In this document: positions 51,201 to 59,965 of the stretch, piece after piece
How the letters are laid out: every line of letters begins with the position of its first letter
How positions within the stretch are numbered: the stretch's first letter is position 1
From: Corynebacterium efficiens YS-314
GTDB lineage: Bacteria; Actinomycetota; Actinomycetes; Mycobacteriales; Mycobacteriaceae
Reading direction: 5' to 3'
Assembly (NCBI RefSeq): GCF_000011305.1
Contig: NC_004369.1
Location: 930,001 to 994,000, forward strand
Length of the DNA stretch: 64,000 nt
The notes under the pieces: model-generated
The model's database searches: none
Told to the model about the DNA's origin: nothing
Seen by the model: only the letters and a program-made list of their open reading frames with translations
Translations under genes and position numbers: made by a program

Positions 51201-52977
51201 CCTCGGGGTACCCGTCCCACCCGGCGTACCCGCCCAGGTGGAGACCATCACCGACGCCCTGGAACAGCTGGTCAACCGGTGGGTACGTACCCGCGGTCCC
51301 TTCGTGGCCCAGGACCTCGCCGAGGCCTTCGGCCTGGGTATCGCCACCGCCCACACTGCGCTGCGCAACGCCGATGTGGTGCAGGGCCGCTACCGGCAGG
51401 GTGTGCAGGAACAGGAATACTGCGCCACCGAGGTGCTGCGCCGCATCCGCAGCCGCAGCCTGGCGATCGCGCGCCAGCAGACAAAGCCGGTCTCCCAGTC
51501 CGCGTTCGCCCGGTTCCTGCTGGACTGGCAGCAGGTGGCCGGCGTCGACAAGCATCCCACCCTGCGCGGGGTCGACGGCACCTTCGCCGTCATCGAGCAG
51601 CTCGCCGGGGTGCGCCTGCCGGCCAGCGCGTGGGAGGATCTCGTGCTGCCGCGCCGGGTGGGGGACTACACCCCGCTGCACCTGGATGAACTCACCGCCA
51701 GTGGGGAGGTGCTGGTGGTCGGCGCGGGACAGGCAGGGTCGCAGGATCCGTGGATCATGCTGCTGCCCGCCGACTATGCCGCCCAGCTCATGCCGGAACC
51801 GGTGACCACCGGGCTGACCGCACTGCAGGAATCTGTGCTCGAGGTGCTCGCCCCCGGCGGTGGGTTCCGGTTCGCCGATATCCTCGCCGATGTCACCGGT
51901 GAGGATCTCGGCCTGATCACCGGGCACATCTCCCCGGAGCAGCTGCGCGAGGCGCTCTGGGGTCTGGTGGAGGCAGGTCTGGTCAGCCCGGACTCCTTCG
52001 CCCCGGTCCGCGCGCGCCTGGCCTCCGGCACCACCGCCCACCGCGCCAAACGACGCCCCAACCGTTCCCGGCTGCGGATGGGACGCACCTCCTTCGCCCA
52101 GATGGAATCCTCACCCCCGGACATGCGGGGCAGGTGGTCGCTGTCGGTGCGCCCGGCGCTCGATGCCACCACCCGGTCACTCGCCCACGGCGAGGCCTGG
52201 CTGGACCGCTACGGTGTGGTCACCCGCGGCAGTGTGGTGGCTGAGGATGTCATCGGTGGTTTCGCCCTGGCCTACAAGGTGCTCTCCGGATTCGAGGAGA
52301 GCGGCAAGGCCATGCGTGGTTATCTCATCGAGGGCCTCGGCGCGGCACAGTTCTCCACCCCGGCCATCATCGACCGCCTGCGTGGCATGGATGACTCCCC
52401 GGATGTGGAGGGTTGGCCCTCCGGCACCACCGACCCCGAGGTCTACCTCATCGCCGCCGCCGATCCCGCCAACCCCTATGGTGCCGCCCTGCCGTGGCCG
52501 GAACAGGGACCCAGCCGGGCGGCCGGTGCCACCGTGATCATCGCCGACGGACTGCTGCTGGCACACCTCACCCGCGGCGGGCGCACACTGACCCTGTTCA
52601 CCGAGGAGATCACCCATGTCGCCCGGGCACTGGCCATCCAGGAGAAACTGGTGGTGGAGAAGATCAACGGCGAATCCGTCTTCGATTCCCCCCACCTGCC
52701 CGCCTTCCGGGCTGCAGGTGCCTCCATCACCCCGCGCGGCATGCGGTTTCGGTCGGGGGCGGCACCGGGGCAGGAGGCCCGCGCCGGTGGCAGGTCGTAT
52801 GGTTCGCGGTCCACTGCCGACGCACCCCCGGTGCCGGGGCTGCCCCCACAGGCCGATGATGAAACCCTGTCCTTCGATGACCCGATCCCCTTCGACCCGC
52901 CGGGGAGATCAACTGGCAGATCGCCCTACCAGGGTGGGAACAACAGGCCTTTTCGTGGTGGCTTCGGACGGCGTTAA
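48205..52977 (+). CDS. lhr: Lhr-type ATP-dependent helicase
   Basis: A 1590-residue Lhr family SF2 helicase, the long actinobacterial form. RecA1 has TGSGKT (about 47-52) and DEIH (about 179); RecA2 has HHGSVSKDER, SSLELGIDMG and QRVGRAGHS. The Lhr-core winged helix and beta-barrel follow to about residue 870, and then the long C-terminal DUF4038/Lhr-CTD region with HTH-like ALxHALxN segments. It translocates 3'-5' on ssDNA and unwinds DNA:RNA hybrids; Lhr is DNA-damage linked in mycobacteria. ATG at 48205 (MANSILSRF). The nei gene follows after nine bases, as in mycobacteria. Confidence 0.94.
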   Translation: MANSILSRFRPQVSEWFRDVFEAPTPVQEGTWRAVADGENALVVAPTGSGKTLAAFLWALNSLVEQTGQTVLDTGSPTPVEGRRVRVLYISPLKALGVDIENNLRAPLTGIARTASRMGLDVPNITVGVRSGDTPAAERARQVRKPPDILITTPESAYLMLTSKAGAILKDVDVVIIDEIHAMAGTKRGVHLALTLERLEKLVARPIQRVGLSATVRPLERVAQFLGGDRPVTIVAPPAEKKWDLTVTVPVEDMSDLPVQEPGSTIGDYVIDDPLGLAGPGEAESALPTQGSIWPFIEHQVYQQVMSARSTLVFVNSRRTAERLTSRLNEIWALEHDPESLSAERRRPPAQVMVAADEVGQAPAVIARAHHGSVSKDERAMTETMLKEGTLKAVVSTSSLELGIDMGAVDLVVQVESPPSVAGGLQRVGRAGHSVGATSTGSFYPKHRSDLVQTAITVERMTQGLIEELKVPMNALDVLAQQTVAATAITDVHVDDWFDTVRRAYPYRELDREVFDSVIDLVSGVYPSTDFAELRPRVVYDRVSGMLEGRPGAQRVAVTSGGTIPDRGMFGVFLMGGEGTPRRVGELDEEMVYESRVGDVFTLGASSWRIEEITRDQVLVTPAPGHTGRLPFWTGDQAGRPAELGRALGAYRRRVLADPTTSGLEGWAHDNLVTYLREQEEATGILPDEKTLVLERFRDELGDWRIVLHTPYGRGVNAAWALAIGARIAELTGMDAQAVAGDDGIVLRLPEGDEEPGASLFMFDADEVEKTVTEQVGNSALFASRFRECAARALLLPRRNPGKRAPLWQQRQRAAQLLDVARKYPSFPIILETVRECLQDVYDLPALKELVGDLQLRKVRIAEVTTQQPSPFSSSLLFNYTGAFMYEGDSPLAEKRAAALALDPSLLAKLLGEVELRQLLDPDVIEEVHTQLQRKGERRARNNEELADSLRILGPIPLDELGEHISFDDPDLGDRAMTVRINGRPHLAQVLDAPLLRDALGVPVPPGVPAQVETITDALEQLVNRWVRTRGPFVAQDLAEAFGLGIATAHTALRNADVVQGRYRQGVQEQEYCATEVLRRIRSRSLAIARQQTKPVSQSAFARFLLDWQQVAGVDKHPTLRGVDGTFAVIEQLAGVRLPASAWEDLVLPRRVGDYTPLHLDELTASGEVLVVGAGQAGSQDPWIMLLPADYAAQLMPEPVTTGLTALQESVLEVLAPGGGFRFADILADVTGEDLGLITGHISPEQLREALWGLVEAGLVSPDSFAPVRARLASGTTAHRAKRRPNRSRLRMGRTSFAQMESSPPDMRGRWSLSVRPALDATTRSLAHGEAWLDRYGVVTRGSVVAEDVIGGFALAYKVLSGFEESGKAMRGYLIEGLGAAQFSTPAIIDRLRGMDDSPDVEGWPSGTTDPEVYLIAAADPANPYGAALPWPEQGPSRAAGATVIIADGLLLAHLTRGGRTLTLFTEEITHVARALAIQEKLVVEKINGESVFDSPHLPAFRAAGASITPRGMRFRSGAAPGQEARAGGRSYGSRSTADAPPVPGLPPQADDETLSFDDPIPFDPPGRSTGRSPYQGGNNRPFRGGFGRR

Positions 52978-52986
52978 CCTGAAGAC

Positions 52987-53769
52987 ATGCCAGAGGGTGA
53001 TTCCGTATTCCAACTGTCCCGCCGCCTCCAGTTCATGAGGGGGCGGGAGGTGCTGGCCACCTCCCTGCGTGTGCCATCGGTGGCACTGCATGATTTCACC
53101 GGCCGAACGGTGCACCGGGTCTGGCCCTACGGCAAGCACCTGTTCATGCAGTTCGGGGAGGAGATCCTGCACACCCACCTCAAGATGGAGGGCACCTGGT
53201 CCATCCACCGCAAGGGCGACCGGTGGCGCAAACCCGGCCACACCGCCCGCGTCGTCCTCGACCTGTCCGGGGAGGAAACCATCGAGGTGGTCGGGCACTC
53301 CCTGGGCTTTGTCAAGGTCTTCCACATTAGCGACTATCCCGACCGGGTGGCCTACCTCGGCCCCGATGTCCTGGCCCCTGAATTCGACCTGGAGCAGGCG
53401 AAGGCGAATATCCTCGCCCGCCCGACACGCCCCATCGGTGAGGCGCTGCTCGACCAGTCCAACCTGGCCGGGGTGGGTAATGAATACCGTGCCGAGATCT
53501 GTTTCCTCATGGGTGTCCACCCCGCCACACCGGTGGCACTGGTCGACATCGACAGGACCCTCCATCTCACCCGCCGCCTCATGTGGGAGAACCGCAACTC
53601 GCCGATCCGGGTGACCACCGGGGTCCGCCGCGCCGGGGAATCCAGCTATGTCTTCGGACGCAACAACAAACCCTGCCGACGTTGTGGCACCCGCATCGTC
53701 AATGCTGAGCTGGGCGATCGGATCATCTGGTGGTGCCCACGCTGCCAGCCACTACTATCGGGCGCATGA
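52987..53769 (+). CDS. nei: endonuclease VIII-like DNA glycosylase Nei
   Basis: A 260-residue Fpg/Nei-family base-excision enzyme. The N-terminus MPEGDSV supplies the catalytic Pro2/Glu3; K52-like lysine in YGKHLFMQF; H2TH segment QSNLAGVGNEYRAEICF; C-terminal zinc finger C-RRC...WWCPRC. It removes oxidised pyrimidines and cuts the abasic site. Its position directly after lhr suggests a repair operon. The stop overlaps the yccF start (ATGA). Confidence 0.94.
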   Translation: MPEGDSVFQLSRRLQFMRGREVLATSLRVPSVALHDFTGRTVHRVWPYGKHLFMQFGEEILHTHLKMEGTWSIHRKGDRWRKPGHTARVVLDLSGEETIEVVGHSLGFVKVFHISDYPDRVAYLGPDVLAPEFDLEQAKANILARPTRPIGEALLDQSNLAGVGNEYRAEICFLMGVHPATPVALVDIDRTLHLTRRLMWENRNSPIRVTTGVRRAGESSYVFGRNNKPCRRCGTRIVNAELGDRIIWWCPRCQPLLSGA

Positions 53770-54179
53770 GACTCCTCCTGAACATCATCTGGTTACTCTT
53801 CGGTGGCATCTGGCTGGCCCTGGGATATGTCCTGTTCGGCATCCTCGCCTGCATCCTCATCATCACCATCCCGGCCGGTATCGCCAGCTTCCGCATGGCC
53901 AACTACGCCCTGTGGCCTTTCGGCCGGACCGTGGTCCGCAAGACCCACGGTGGCAATGGCCTGTCCGCGATCTCCAATTTTATCTGGTTCATCATCGCCG
54001 GACTGTGGCTGGCCATCGGCCACATCACCACCGCCGCGGCCCAGGCCATCACCATCATCGGCATCCCCCTGGCCATCGCCAACATCAAGATGATCCCCGT
54101 GACCTGCTTCCCCTTCGGCAAGCACATCGTGGACAATGACCGCATCCCCGTCGGTTATGAACCGATGATCAGGTTGTAG
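53766..54179 (+). CDS. YccF-domain inner membrane protein
   Basis: A 137-residue membrane protein with two long hydrophobic hairpins and the repeated YccF motif (ASFRMANYALWPFGR and IANIKMIPVTCFPFGK). Its function is unknown. ATG overlaps the nei stop by four bases; a longer frame from 53730 would lie inside nei. Any link to DNA repair is through position only. Confidence 0.88.
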   Translation: MRLLLNIIWLLFGGIWLALGYVLFGILACILIITIPAGIASFRMANYALWPFGRTVVRKTHGGNGLSAISNFIWFIIAGLWLAIGHITTAAAQAITIIGIPLAIANIKMIPVTCFPFGKHIVDNDRIPVGYEPMIRL

Positions 54180-54191
54180 AACCCCCAGGAT

Positions 54192-54917
54192 CTACCGCTG
54201 CCGGCGGGTGGATCCGGCACCGGAGTCGGTGGCACCTCCGGTGGGATCGGTGACGGCATCGCCCGTGGTTTCTCCGGTGGCGGTGTCGGTGGATTCCCCA
54301 GTCGTGTCTTTCTTGAGGCGTTTGTTGTGTCGCCTCAGCAGGTGCAGCACCACACCGACGAGTATCAGTGCGATGAGGACATAGACCACGGAGGAATAAC
54401 TCTCGAAGGCGCGGGTCACCGTCTCCCACTCCTCACCCAGCCACACACCCGCCCAGATCAGGATGGTGTTCCAGATCAGTGATCCCACCGTGGTGAGGGC
54501 ACCGAAGACAAGGGGATTCATGCGGTCGATGCCGGCGGGGATGGAGATGAGACTGCGCACACCGGGGACCAGACGTCCGAAGAACACCGACCAGGTGCCG
54601 TACTTGTCGAACCAGGCCAGGGCGTCATCGACATCCTTGGGCTCCACCAGCCACATCCAGTCGGCGATGCGCCGCAGGCGTTCCGCACCGAAGGCCTGCC
54701 CGACGTAGTAGAGCAGATACGCTCCGGAGACAGAACCGATCACCGAGGCGATCAATGCCGCCCACACGTTGAATTCCCCCTGGGAGGCGGTGAAACCCGC
54801 CAGAGGGAGGACCAGTTCACTGGGGATCGGCGGGAACACGTTCTCGAGGAAGACAGCGATGCCCACGCCTGGCGCGCCGAGCGCCTCCATGATGCGGATG
54901 ACCCAATCAATGATCAC
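54192..54917 (-). CDS. DedA-family membrane protein
   Basis: A 241-residue DedA/VTT-domain protein with about five hydrophobic helices. The family motifs EGENVFPPIPSEL-like (ENVFPPIPSELVLPLAG) and FGRLVPGVRSLISIPAG are present. DedA proteins are implicated in membrane lipid scrambling and proton-gradient maintenance. The last 45 residues are a Thr/Gly/Asp low-complexity tail (TGESTDTATGETTG) not seen in most members. The start overlaps the DUF1707 stop by four bases. Confidence 0.9.
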   Translation of the reverse strand: MIIDWVIRIMEALGAPGVGIAVFLENVFPPIPSELVLPLAGFTASQGEFNVWAALIASVIGSVSGAYLLYYVGQAFGAERLRRIADWMWLVEPKDVDDALAWFDKYGTWSVFFGRLVPGVRSLISIPAGIDRMNPLVFGALTTVGSLIWNTILIWAGVWLGEEWETVTRAFESYSSVVYVLIALILVGVVLHLLRRHNKRLKKDTTGESTDTATGETTGDAVTDPTGGATDSGAGSTRRQR

Positions 54918-55339
54918 TTATTTCTACTTTCTGACTCGTAATAGACAATCTCCTCCTCCCGCCTCATGTCCACGATCATGCGGGGGATCATGGGGACCAG
55001 GAAAATGCCGAAGAACGCAAACATATGCCATTCGACGTGGAAGACAAACCGGATGATCCCCATGAACACGAAGAAGACGGCGATGCAGACGATGTCCAAG
55101 GTGGATAATTGACGTCCGCGTGTGCGTTGGAAGGCGCTGGGCGGACGGGTTGTCCTGGGCATGTCACCGAGATCCTTGAAGATCCGCTCCAGATCACTGA
55201 TGTCATCTGCCACCGCGAGCAGGAGCTTCTTGGTGTCATATTCCTCGGCGGTCAACCTGCCATTCTTCAGATGCAGATCGAGCGTATGCCTGGCGGCGTT
55301 CCTGTCGTATGAATTGAGACGGCTGTCTTTAGAACCCAC
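54914..55339 (-). CDS. DUF1707 two-helix membrane protein
   Basis: A 141-residue protein with a DUF1707 domain (about residues 5-56: RNAARHTLDLHLKNGRLTAEEYDTK style) followed by two transmembrane helices (about 81-98 and 104-122). Function unknown. Coupled to the downstream dedA gene by a four-base overlap; only nine bases separate its start from the MFS stop at 55349. Confidence 0.85.
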   Translation of the reverse strand: MGSKDSRLNSYDRNAARHTLDLHLKNGRLTAEEYDTKKLLLAVADDISDLERIFKDLGDMPRTTRPPSAFQRTRGRQLSTLDIVCIAVFFVFMGIIRFVFHVEWHMFAFFGIFLVPMIPRMIVDMRREEEIVYYESESRNK

Positions 55340-55348
55340 GGGAAACTC

Positions 55349-56530
55349 CTAGTCTCTTGCCTGGTCTTCCACATGAACCTGACGGGTTGCGAAGAATCCA
55401 CCACCGAGCACACATGCTGTTGCCACGAGAAAGAGGATGAAGACCGTGGAAAAACCACCGGTGATGTCCACGATGATACCGGTGAGCAACGGCCCCATGC
55501 AGGCGATCGTGTAGGCCAATCCCTGGCCGAAGGAACTCAGTGCCGTGGCCCCCGCGGTGGTGCGTGCCCGGACGTTGATCAGGGTCAGTGCCATGGTGAA
55601 GGCGAGTGGCCCCAGACCGGAGAGGGTGGTCCACAACCAGGGCGCGACCATCGGTGCGAAACACAGACCGGCGTTACCGACCAGGAACACCACGGAGGAG
55701 AGGACCAGGACGGGATACGGGTTGCGCATACGCGCGGCCACCCACGGCCCGATGAAGTTGAGGGGGATACCCAGTAGGGACCACCAGCCGAGCAGGGCTG
55801 CACCCAGGGTGGGGTCGGTGACCATCTGGGGAAGGAAGGTCATCAGTGAGTAGGTGGTGAACGAGGTGAATCCGAACATCAACCCCAGGCCGATCCCGAC
55901 CGGTGTCCTCCAGACCGGGATCCGCATCGCCGGCACCGGGGCGGCCACGTCCGCCCGGGGTGCCGGGGTGGTCAGGAGGGGCAGCCAGGTCAGCGCGGCC
56001 AGCACACCGAGTACCGCCCAGGAGCCCAGGGACCACCGCCAACCGCTCAGACCCATCTGGGTCGCCCAGGCAGACAGCGGGACGGCCATCACTGGGGCCA
56101 GGGACTGGGCGATCTGAGAGGTGGTCAGGTAGGTCGTGGACATCCCCGCCACCCGGTTGGGGAAGTACTCCCGAACAGCCAGGGGCAGTAACGCGTTGGT
56201 GATGCCGATGGCAAACAACGCCACCACCGACCCACCCACCAGGCTGGTAGGGCCACCCAGCACGCGGAGGACCTGGCCAGCAGCGGTGACCAGCATGGCC
56301 GCCATCAGCAACTGGGAGGTGGTGAACCTCGACTTCAGGCCGGGCAGTGCGAAGGCGGCGATGGCGAACATGGCGGTGGGTATCATCCCCAGCACGCCGA
56401 ATAGCGAGGCCCCGACCCGCAGATCGTCCTGGATCTCCGACACCAGGGGTGCGAGTGCCGTGACGGCAGTGCGCAGATTGGTGGCGGTCAGAGCGATGGC
56501 GGTCAGGGCCATCAATCGGGGGTATCTCAC
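55349..56530 (-). CDS. MFS transporter, CynX/NimT-like
   Basis: A major facilitator of about 393 residues with 12 hydrophobic helices, starting TAIALTATNLRTAVTALAPLV, a signature of the cyanate/nitroimidazole (CynX/NimT) group. The substrate is unknown. The start is uncertain: the frame is open to 56575; GTG at 56530 lies two bases after GGAGGG, and ATG at 56512 lies 20 bases after it. The pgi stop is 23 bases upstream, so the genes are probably co-transcribed. Confidence 0.82.
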   Translation of the reverse strand: MRYPRLMALTAIALTATNLRTAVTALAPLVSEIQDDLRVGASLFGVLGMIPTAMFAIAAFALPGLKSRFTTSQLLMAAMLVTAAGQVLRVLGGPTSLVGGSVVALFAIGITNALLPLAVREYFPNRVAGMSTTYLTTSQIAQSLAPVMAVPLSAWATQMGLSGWRWSLGSWAVLGVLAALTWLPLLTTPAPRADVAAPVPAMRIPVWRTPVGIGLGLMFGFTSFTTYSLMTFLPQMVTDPTLGAALLGWWSLLGIPLNFIGPWVAARMRNPYPVLVLSSVVFLVGNAGLCFAPMVAPWLWTTLSGLGPLAFTMALTLINVRARTTAGATALSSFGQGLAYTIACMGPLLTGIIVDITGGFSTVFILFLVATACVLGGGFFATRQVHVEDQARD

Positions 56531-56553
56531 ACCCTCCGATCGTAAGGGAATAC

Positions 56554-58182
56554 CTATCGATTTGTGCGGTACCACCTGATCAGCGCGTCGGTGGAGGAGT
56601 CACCGGAGTCGACCTCCACCTCGCCGGAGACCGCGGGAGCCAGGTCACTGGCCTGCTGTTTGCCCAGCTCCACGCCCCACTGGTCGAAGGAGTTGATATC
56701 CCAGATGACCCCCTGGACGAAAACGATGTGCTCATAGAGCGCGATCAGCGCGCCGAGCACCGCCGGGGTGAGCTCCTCGGCGAGGATGGTGGTGGTGGGA
56801 CGGTTGCCCGGCATGACCTTGTGGTTGATCAGGTTGTCGTCGACACCCTCGGCGGCGATCTCCTCGGCGGTCTTGCCGAAGGCCAGCACCTTGGTCTGGG
56901 CGAAGAAGTTGCTCATGAGCAGATCGTGCATGGACTTCTCACCGGCGGGCAGATCCTGCTTCGGGCGGGCGAAACCGATGAAATCCGCCGGGATGAGGCG
57001 GGTGCCCTGGTGGATGAGCTGGAAGAAGGCGTGCTGGCCGTTGGTGCCGGGCTCACCCCAGTAGATCTCGCCGGTGCCGGTGGTCACGGGGGAGCCATCA
57101 CGACGCACAGACTTGCCGTTGGATTCCATGGTCAGCTGCTGGAGGTAGGCGGCGAACCGGGACAGGTCCTCGGAGTAGGGGAGGACCGCATGGGTCTCCG
57201 CGCCGAAGAAATCGGTGTACCAGACACTCAGCAGTGCCATGAGAACCGGGACATTCTGGCCGAAGTCGGTATAACGGAAGTGTTCATCCATGGCACGGAA
57301 ACCACCGAGGAAACGCATGAAGTCGCGGGGACCGATGACGGCCATGAGGGACAGGCCGACCGCGGAGTCCACGGAGTAGCGGCCGCCCACCCAGTCCCAG
57401 AACCCGAACATGTTCTCCGGGTTGATGCCGAAGGCGGTGACCTTCTCGGCGTTGGTGGACACGGCAACGAAGTGCTTGGACACAGCCTCCTCGGAACCGA
57501 GCTGCTCGATGAGCCAGTTCTTCGCGGCGTTGGCGTTGGCCAGGGTCTCCTGGGTGGTGAAGGTCTTGGAGGCGATGACAAACAGGGTGGATTCGGCATC
57601 CAGGTCCTCCAGGACTGAGACCATGTCGGCCGGGTCGACGTTGGAGACGAACTCCGCGGTGATGCCGGCGGTGGCGTAGGCACGCAGGGCCTTGGTGGCC
57701 ATAGCCGGGCCCAGATCGGATCCGCCGATGCCGATGTTGACCACCTTCTTGATGGTCCGCCCGGTATACCCCAGCCACGCACCGGAGCGCAGCGCGGTGG
57801 CGAAGTCACGCATGCGCCCCAGGACCTCGTGGACATCGGCGGCGACATCCTGGCCATCAACCTCGAGGCTCTCCTCCACGGGGAGACGCAGGGCGGTGTG
57901 GAGTACGGCGCGGTCCTCGGTGTTGTTGATGTGCTCGCCGCGGAACATGGCCTCGATGCGGTCGGTGAGGCCCGCCTGCTCGGCGAGGGCGACGAGGTCG
58001 GTGAGGATGGCGTCGTCAAGCAGGTTCTTGGACAGATCCACCCGCAGACCCGCCGCGTCGAAGGACAGCTTCTCCGCGCGCCCACCGTCCTGGAAGAGTT
58101 CACGCAGGGTGGTGCCCTGGAAGGCCTCATACCGCTCGGTCAGTGATTGCCAGGCCGCGGTGGTCGTGATGTCATTCGCCAT
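56554..58182 (-). CDS. pgi: glucose-6-phosphate isomerase Pgi
   Basis: A 542-residue cytoplasmic enzyme interconverting glucose-6-phosphate and fructose-6-phosphate. Signature 1 [20 protein letters not shown] ([16 protein letters not shown]) and signature 2 ([18 protein letters not shown]) are intact; [14 protein letters not shown] binds phosphate. Full family length. ATG 58182 with GAGG in the leader (GAGGAGTTTTC) six bases upstream. Confidence 0.97.
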   Translation of the reverse strand: MANDITTTAAWQSLTERYEAFQGTTLRELFQDGGRAEKLSFDAAGLRVDLSKNLLDDAILTDLVALAEQAGLTDRIEAMFRGEHINNTEDRAVLHTALRLPVEESLEVDGQDVAADVHEVLGRMRDFATALRSGAWLGYTGRTIKKVVNIGIGGSDLGPAMATKALRAYATAGITAEFVSNVDPADMVSVLEDLDAESTLFVIASKTFTTQETLANANAAKNWLIEQLGSEEAVSKHFVAVSTNAEKVTAFGINPENMFGFWDWVGGRYSVDSAVGLSLMAVIGPRDFMRFLGGFRAMDEHFRYTDFGQNVPVLMALLSVWYTDFFGAETHAVLPYSEDLSRFAAYLQQLTMESNGKSVRRDGSPVTTGTGEIYWGEPGTNGQHAFFQLIHQGTRLIPADFIGFARPKQDLPAGEKSMHDLLMSNFFAQTKVLAFGKTAEEIAAEGVDDNLINHKVMPGNRPTTTILAEELTPAVLGALIALYEHIVFVQGVIWDINSFDQWGVELGKQQASDLAPAVSGEVEVDSGDSSTDALIRWYRTNR

Positions 58183-58322
58183 GAAAACTCCTCGGTGAGA
58201 AGGGGGTAAAGGGGATACCTGTCAGGTTAGCGTGGATCACCATGGGTGCGCAGGGTTAGAACCAGGCAGTTTCCCTCCCCTTCCCTCCCCGCATCCCCGG
58301 TGGGAATATGGCGGAAGCGCGC

Positions 58323-58357
58323 CAGCCCACCCCGTTGTCCTGAACCGGGGTGGGCTG
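58323..58357 (-). terminator. hairpin after the baeRF-like gene
   Basis: CAGCCCACCCCG and CGGGGTGGGCTG form a perfect 12-bp stem with an 11-base loop, about 30 bases beyond the stop. No T-tract, so termination strength is uncertain. Confidence 0.6.
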
Positions 58358-58388
58358 ATGCCGGTGGGGTGGTGTCGCGGGCTGACGG

Positions 58389-59477
58389 CTAGTGGCGGAA
58401 GATGGCGCCGGCGGCATGGTTGCCGGGCAACTCGTGCACGGTGTCGACCCGGCCACTGTTGATGAGGGTGTTGGAGATCGCGGCATCCAGCTCCACGCTG
58501 CGCGGGTGGTTCTCCAGTGCGCGATCGGCCAGGATCAGGGTCTCGACGCGACCGGTCATGGACTCTGCCATGATCAGCTCTGGATCATTGGTGGCCAGTC
58601 CGGTGCCGAGCGCCTCGGAGAGACGATCGACGAGGTGGTCATGACGGCGGATGGATTCCTCCTTCACCAGGGGCCATGCCGCGGCGTGCAGATCCAGCTC
58701 GCTGACGCGGTCCGGGTTGCCGGAGACGATCGAATCCAACAGGGTGACCGTCTTGAACTGGTCCCGCAGTGCACCCTGGTGCTCATCCACCGCGGCCAGG
58801 ACCATGGGGCGTTTGTCGTTGGTGAAACGCCTCTCCACGTTCTTGCCCACGTTCTGGAGGAAACCACTGAGCACATTGTGTTCGCGGGGACCGGTGCCAT
58901 GTGCCGGGCCGGTGCCGTGGGCGGTCTGGTGCTGGATGCGGGGCTCGTTGACCGCAGCGCCCTTGACCTCCTCAGCGGAGCCGGGGATGTTCTCCAGGGG
59001 CAGCGGGGTGATGGTGGCACGGTCCGCAGCGAAGAGACGCACCTTGTTCTGGCTCAGGGCCAACAGGAGGAACTCCAGGTCATTGGTGACCAGGGTCATG
59101 ACGGGGCGCAGATTGGGGTGGTCGCCGACGGTGACCTGCGGGGTGAAACTGCGGTCCAGGCGGAAGTGACGGGTTCTCTCCGGGGTGGCGAAGATGGCCA
59201 GTCCATCACACTGGGTCAACCAGAAGGCCTCATCCTTGGCCAGGGTGACCACCGGCTTCAGCAGCGCATCGGCATCAACATCCGGGTACTGCTGGGCCAG
59301 CTTCTCACGGGCCTCCTCCAGCAGGGGGCGCAACCGCTGGGAATCGGTGAATTTCTCAGCGCCACCACGGTGGGTCGGAATCACGAAGGACACGGTCGGG
59401 CCCGGCTGTTTGGCCAGGCTCTCCAGGTCATCATGTCGGATCGGATCAGAGTGTTTGATGATGTTTCGGGTATCCAT
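58389..59477 (-). CDS. baeRF-like (bacterial archaeo-eukaryotic release factor family) protein
   Basis: A 362-residue cytoplasmic protein. The N-terminal 150 residues (VSFVIPTHRGG, LTQCDGLAIFATPE, LFAADRATITPLPL) and the C-terminal segment with LINSGRVDTVHELPGNHAAGAIFRH resemble the baeRF families described for bacteria, which are related to eRF1/Pelota. A Gly/His/Pro-rich insert (HGTGPAHGTGP) sits mid-protein where the ester-hydrolysing loop would be; there is no GGQ motif. A ribosome-rescue or stress role is proposed for the family from sequence analysis, not shown. It is monocistronic between pgi and chorismate mutase. Confidence 0.65.
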   Translation of the reverse strand: MDTRNIIKHSDPIRHDDLESLAKQPGPTVSFVIPTHRGGAEKFTDSQRLRPLLEEAREKLAQQYPDVDADALLKPVVTLAKDEAFWLTQCDGLAIFATPERTRHFRLDRSFTPQVTVGDHPNLRPVMTLVTNDLEFLLLALSQNKVRLFAADRATITPLPLENIPGSAEEVKGAAVNEPRIQHQTAHGTGPAHGTGPREHNVLSGFLQNVGKNVERRFTNDKRPMVLAAVDEHQGALRDQFKTVTLLDSIVSGNPDRVSELDLHAAAWPLVKEESIRRHDHLVDRLSEALGTGLATNDPELIMAESMTGRVETLILADRALENHPRSVELDAAISNTLINSGRVDTVHELPGNHAAGAIFRH

Positions 59478-59570
59478 AACCTGACCCTACCTAAGCGACC
59501 ACCGTCACTGCAGGGAATCGGTTCGGACTGTGCTCACAGAGACCTTCCCCGGTCTTGTTTCACACCTTAT

Positions 59571-59873
59571 CTACAGCTTGCCCCGACCCATACGCAGGAG
59601 GATCGCAGCCAGGGCCGGGCCCTCCTCACCGATCTCATCACGGAACTGGTTGATGATGGCCACCTCACGCGTGTGCACCAGACGGGTGCCACCGGATTCC
59701 ATGCGGGTCTTGCCGATAGCCTGCGCAATCTTGGTGCGACGTTTCACCGCATCGAGGATCTCCCGGTTGAGGCGGTCGATTTCCTCACGATACTTCTGGA
59801 TCTCCGCATCAGAGAGTGGGTCGTCGGTGCCTGACGGCATTCTGATTTCGAAGTTCTCATCCGCATTAGTCAT
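59571..59873 (-). CDS. chorismate mutase (AroQ class)
   Basis: A 100-residue all-helical AroQ-type chorismate mutase converting chorismate to prephenate for Phe/Tyr synthesis. Active-site residues include the Arg and Lys in LNREILDAVKRRTKIAQAIGKTR, and Glu in the last helix. Length is typical for the free-standing actinobacterial enzyme (the form often activated by complex formation with DAHP synthase). ATG at 59873 (MTNADENFEI); the longer frame overlaps the uvrD start region. Confidence 0.92.
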   Translation of the reverse strand: MTNADENFEIRMPSGTDDPLSDAEIQKYREEIDRLNREILDAVKRRTKIAQAIGKTRMESGGTRLVHTREVAIINQFRDEIGEEGPALAAILLRMGRGKL

Positions 59874-59965
59874 GGGAACTATTCTGCCATGGCCCCCGAT
59901 AACTCCATGCCCCTGACCACCGCTGGGGTGGTGGTGTCCACCCCACCTAGTACGTTGGAGGGGTG

